Shown piece by piece: positions 62,245 to 64,000 of a DNA stretch of 64,000 nt. The DNA is from Anaerostipes sp. (GTDB taxonomy: Bacteria; Bacillota; Clostridia; Lachnospirales; Lachnospiraceae), in NCBI RefSeq assembly GCF_018381315.1, contig NZ_JAGZSD010000015.1, forward strand, positions 19,722 to 83,721, given 5' to 3'. The notes below the pieces were generated by a model, which was given only the letters and a program-made list of their open reading frames with translations, was not told the origin of the DNA and did no database searches. The translations under genes and the position numbers were made by a program. How positions within the stretch are numbered: position 1 is the first letter of the stretch; every line of letters starts with the position of its first letter.

Positions 62245-63408
62245 ATGTATTATGGAGAAAAGAAAATTGAAAAACCAATCCGCTGGGCTATGGTAGGTGG
62301 AGGCAAGGGAAGCCAGATCGGTTATATCCACCGTTCCGCTGCAATGAGAGACTTTAATTTTGACCTGGTGGCAGGGGCGTTTGACATTGACCCTGAGAGG
62401 GGAAAAGAGTTTGGAAAGCAGCTTCATGTTGAAGAAGACAGATGTTATCCTGACTATAAAACAATGTTTGCAGAGGAGGCAAAGAGGGCAGACGGAATCC
62501 AGGCAGTTTCCATAGCCACACCAAACGGAACACACTATGAAATCACAAAAGCAGCCCTTCTTGCCGGTCTTCATGTTGTCTGTGAAAAACCGCTCTGTTT
62601 TACCGCCAAAGAGGCAGAAGAATTGGAGGAATTGGCAGCAAAGCAGAACAAAATCGTAGGCGTAACCTATGGATATGCCGGACATCAGGTGATAGAAGAA
62701 GCACGTCAGCTGATTGCATCAGGAAAATTAGGAAAGATCCGTATTGTCAGCATGCAGTTTTCCCATGGTTTCCACAATGTGGCTGTAGAGAAAAACACAG
62801 CGTCTACTAAATGGCGTGTGGACCCGAAAGTGGCGGGGCCGTCTTATGTGCTTGGTGATGTGGGAACTCATCCTCTCTATCTGTCCGAAGTTATGCTTCC
62901 GGATATGAAGATTAAACGTCTGATGTGCAGCAGGCAGTCTTTTGTAGAATCCAGAAAACCGCTGGAAGATAATGCTATGACCATCATGGAATATGACAAT
63001 GGAGCAGTGGGATATGTGTGGTCCTGCTGTGTAAACTGCGGCTCTATGCATGGACAGAAAATCCGTGTGATCGGAGAAAAAGCATCCATTGAATGGTGGG
63101 ATGAACACCCGAATCAGCTTACTTATGAAGTGCAGAATGAACCTGTGCGTGTATTGGAAAGAGGAATGGGGTATCTGGCACCCTCAGCTTTGGAGGAAGA
63201 CCGGATTGGTGCAGGACATCCGGAAGGTTTATTTGAGGCATGGAGCAACTTGTACAGCCGGTTTGCACAGGCTATGGATGCATGTGACAGAGGGGAAGCT
63301 GTTGAATTCTGGTATCCTGATGTACATGCAGGGGCAGAAGGTGTGCGCTGGGTAGAGAACTGTGTGCAGTCTGCAGATCAGGGGGCACAGTGGGTAGATT
63401 ACAAATAA
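62245..63408 (+). CDS. Gfo/Idh/MocA-family oxidoreductase
   Basis: 387 residues. N-terminal Rossmann domain with the variant WAMVGGGKGSQIGYIHRSA (GGGKGS-IG-HR subfamily, also seen in 3-keto-sugar dehydrogenases such as ThuB), catalytic EKPLCFTAKEAEE (Lys of EKP) and the second motif LGDVGTHPLYLSE with His. NAD(P)-dependent oxidation of a sugar, inositol or glycoside hydroxyl. 23 bp after the isomerase gene with AAGGAG. Substrate unknown. Confidence 0.88.
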   Translation: MYYGEKKIEKPIRWAMVGGGKGSQIGYIHRSAAMRDFNFDLVAGAFDIDPERGKEFGKQLHVEEDRCYPDYKTMFAEEAKRADGIQAVSIATPNGTHYEITKAALLAGLHVVCEKPLCFTAKEAEELEELAAKQNKIVGVTYGYAGHQVIEEARQLIASGKLGKIRIVSMQFSHGFHNVAVEKNTASTKWRVDPKVAGPSYVLGDVGTHPLYLSEVMLPDMKIKRLMCSRQSFVESRKPLEDNAMTIMEYDNGAVGYVWSCCVNCGSMHGQKIRVIGEKASIEWWDEHPNQLTYEVQNEPVRVLERGMGYLAPSALEEDRIGAGHPEGLFEAWSNLYSRFAQAMDACDRGEAVEFWYPDVHAGAEGVRWVENCVQSADQGAQWVDYK

Positions 63409-63420
63409 GGAGCAGAAAAG

Positions 63421-64000
63421 ATGAAAATAGCATTTGATGTTGACGTTCTGGCCAAGCAGATGGATATCAACCGGATGGTACACCAGGCGGCAGACTGGGG
63501 CTACAAGTATATTGAACAGTCTCCACATCCAAGAATCAATCCATTCTATAAGCATCCTCTGTTTTCCAGGGAATGTGAGGCAGAATACAGAAAAGCACTC
63601 AGAGAAACCGGCGTGGAAATCTCTTCTTTCATCGTAGTATACCGCTGGTCCGGCCCCACCGAAGAACAGAGACAGATGGCGGTTGCCAACTGGAAACGGA
63701 TGATCGAGATTGCTGTGGATATGGGGGTTCCGGTGATCAACACGGAGCTTTCCGGAGACCCGAACCAGCAGGAAATCTGCAACGGCATGTGGTTTAAGTC
63801 CATGGAAGAGCTGCTGCCGATCATTGAGAGGGAAGGGCTCAGAGTGGAGATTCAGTCTCATCCGTATGACTTTTGTGAATTAAACAATGAGACCTGTGAC
63901 CTGGTAAAATCTTTCCGTTCCCCGAACCTTGGATATGTGTATTCTTCCCCGCACGGATTCTTCTATGATGAAGGAAAAGGGGATGTGCGCTCCATGTTAA
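63421..64000 (+). CDS. Second TIM-barrel isomerase/epimerase, truncated by window end
   Basis: 193 residues visible, frame open at the right edge. ATG at 63421 with AAGGAG eight bases upstream, 12 bp after the dehydrogenase. AP endonuclease 2-like barrel: ADWGYKYIEQSPHPRINPFY, MGVPVINTELSGDP (Glu ligand), LRVEIQSHPYDFCE (His ligand). It differs from the first isomerase, so it probably catalyses another step. IolI/IolH-type isomerase, or catalytic subunit of a C-glycoside deglycosidase, are both possible. Confidence 0.85.
   Translation, partial: MKIAFDVDVLAKQMDINRMVHQAADWGYKYIEQSPHPRINPFYKHPLFSRECEAEYRKALRETGVEISSFIVVYRWSGPTEEQRQMAVANWKRMIEIAVDMGVPVINTELSGDPNQQEICNGMWFKSMEELLPIIEREGLRVEIQSHPYDFCELNNETCDLVKSFRSPNLGYVYSSPHGFFYDEGKGDVRSML

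Noticed and set aside
1..64000. tRNA, rRNA, CRISPR arrays, riboswitches, prophage or complete insertion sequences
   Set aside because: None seen by eye: no repeat-spacer pattern, no transposase or integrase frame, no cloverleaf near serS or argS, and no T-box-length leader before either synthetase gene.

Overview
The window looks like the replication-origin region of a low-to-moderate GC, Gram-positive anaerobe of the Clostridia, most likely a Lachnospiraceae member. I cannot fix the genus from sequence alone. Support comes from the gene order rpmH-rnpA-yidD-yidC-jag-mnmE-mnmG-rsmG on the + strand diverging from dnaA-dnaN-S4-recF-gyrB-gyrA on the - strand, a two-part oriC with DnaA boxes on both sides of dnaA, two perfect parS sites beside parA/parB, strong AGGAGG-type ribosome binding sites, and a bifurcated gut-type carbohydrate gene content. 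Almost everything left of dnaA is on the - strand and most genes right of it are on the + strand, as expected for two replichores leaving oriC.

Left arm (1-20.4 kb, - strand): an arabinan/pentose locus. Two large secreted enzymes (a GH127 beta-L-arabinofuranosidase-like protein and a GH43 enzyme) sit downstream of a GPH-family sugar symporter and a three-gene sensory operon made of a lipoprotein solute-binding protein, a YesM-type histidine kinase and a YesN/AraC-type response regulator, with no ABC permeases. Beyond these lie a phosphoketolase with an AraR-like operator, two paralogous DUF4867 cupin-like proteins, and a two-subunit class I fumarase. The clearest new signal in the window is here: four promoters (GH43, GH127, one DUF4867 gene, and a promoter directly after GH127 that drives no visible protein) share a TTCRTAA-type direct repeat spaced exactly 21 bp and placed exactly 9 bp upstream of the -35 box. 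I read it as the likely binding site of the neighbouring response regulator. The fourth promoter seems to drive a roughly 100-nt structured RNA.

Centre (20.4-43.2 kb): housekeeping genes for replication (gyrA, gyrB, recF, dnaN, dnaA), ribosome and tRNA maturation, membrane insertion, chromosome segregation, argS and serS. An alpha/beta hydrolase on the opposite strand and an unidentified coiled-coil protein interrupt them.

Right arm (43.2-64 kb, mostly + strand): a BceRS-BceAB-type peptide-antibiotic sensing and detoxification module, split by a small Cys-rich protein and a cupin gene; a fruR-fruK-like pair; then a PRD/PTS activator, a galactitol-type PTS (IIA, IIB, IIC) and homologues of AraM, AraD and AraL in one operon, which fits uptake and phosphorylation of a pentitol or related polyol and entry at D-xylulose 5-phosphate, the substrate of the phosphoketolase on the left arm. 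After 5-formyltetrahydrofolate cyclo-ligase, an AraC regulator, a small membrane-anchored protein and a methyltransferase, the window ends in an operon of two TIM-barrel isomerase-like proteins around a Gfo/Idh/MocA dehydrogenase, possibly for inositol, 3-keto-sugar or C-glycoside metabolism. The last gene runs off the end. I found no tRNA, rRNA, CRISPR array, intact insertion sequence or prophage.
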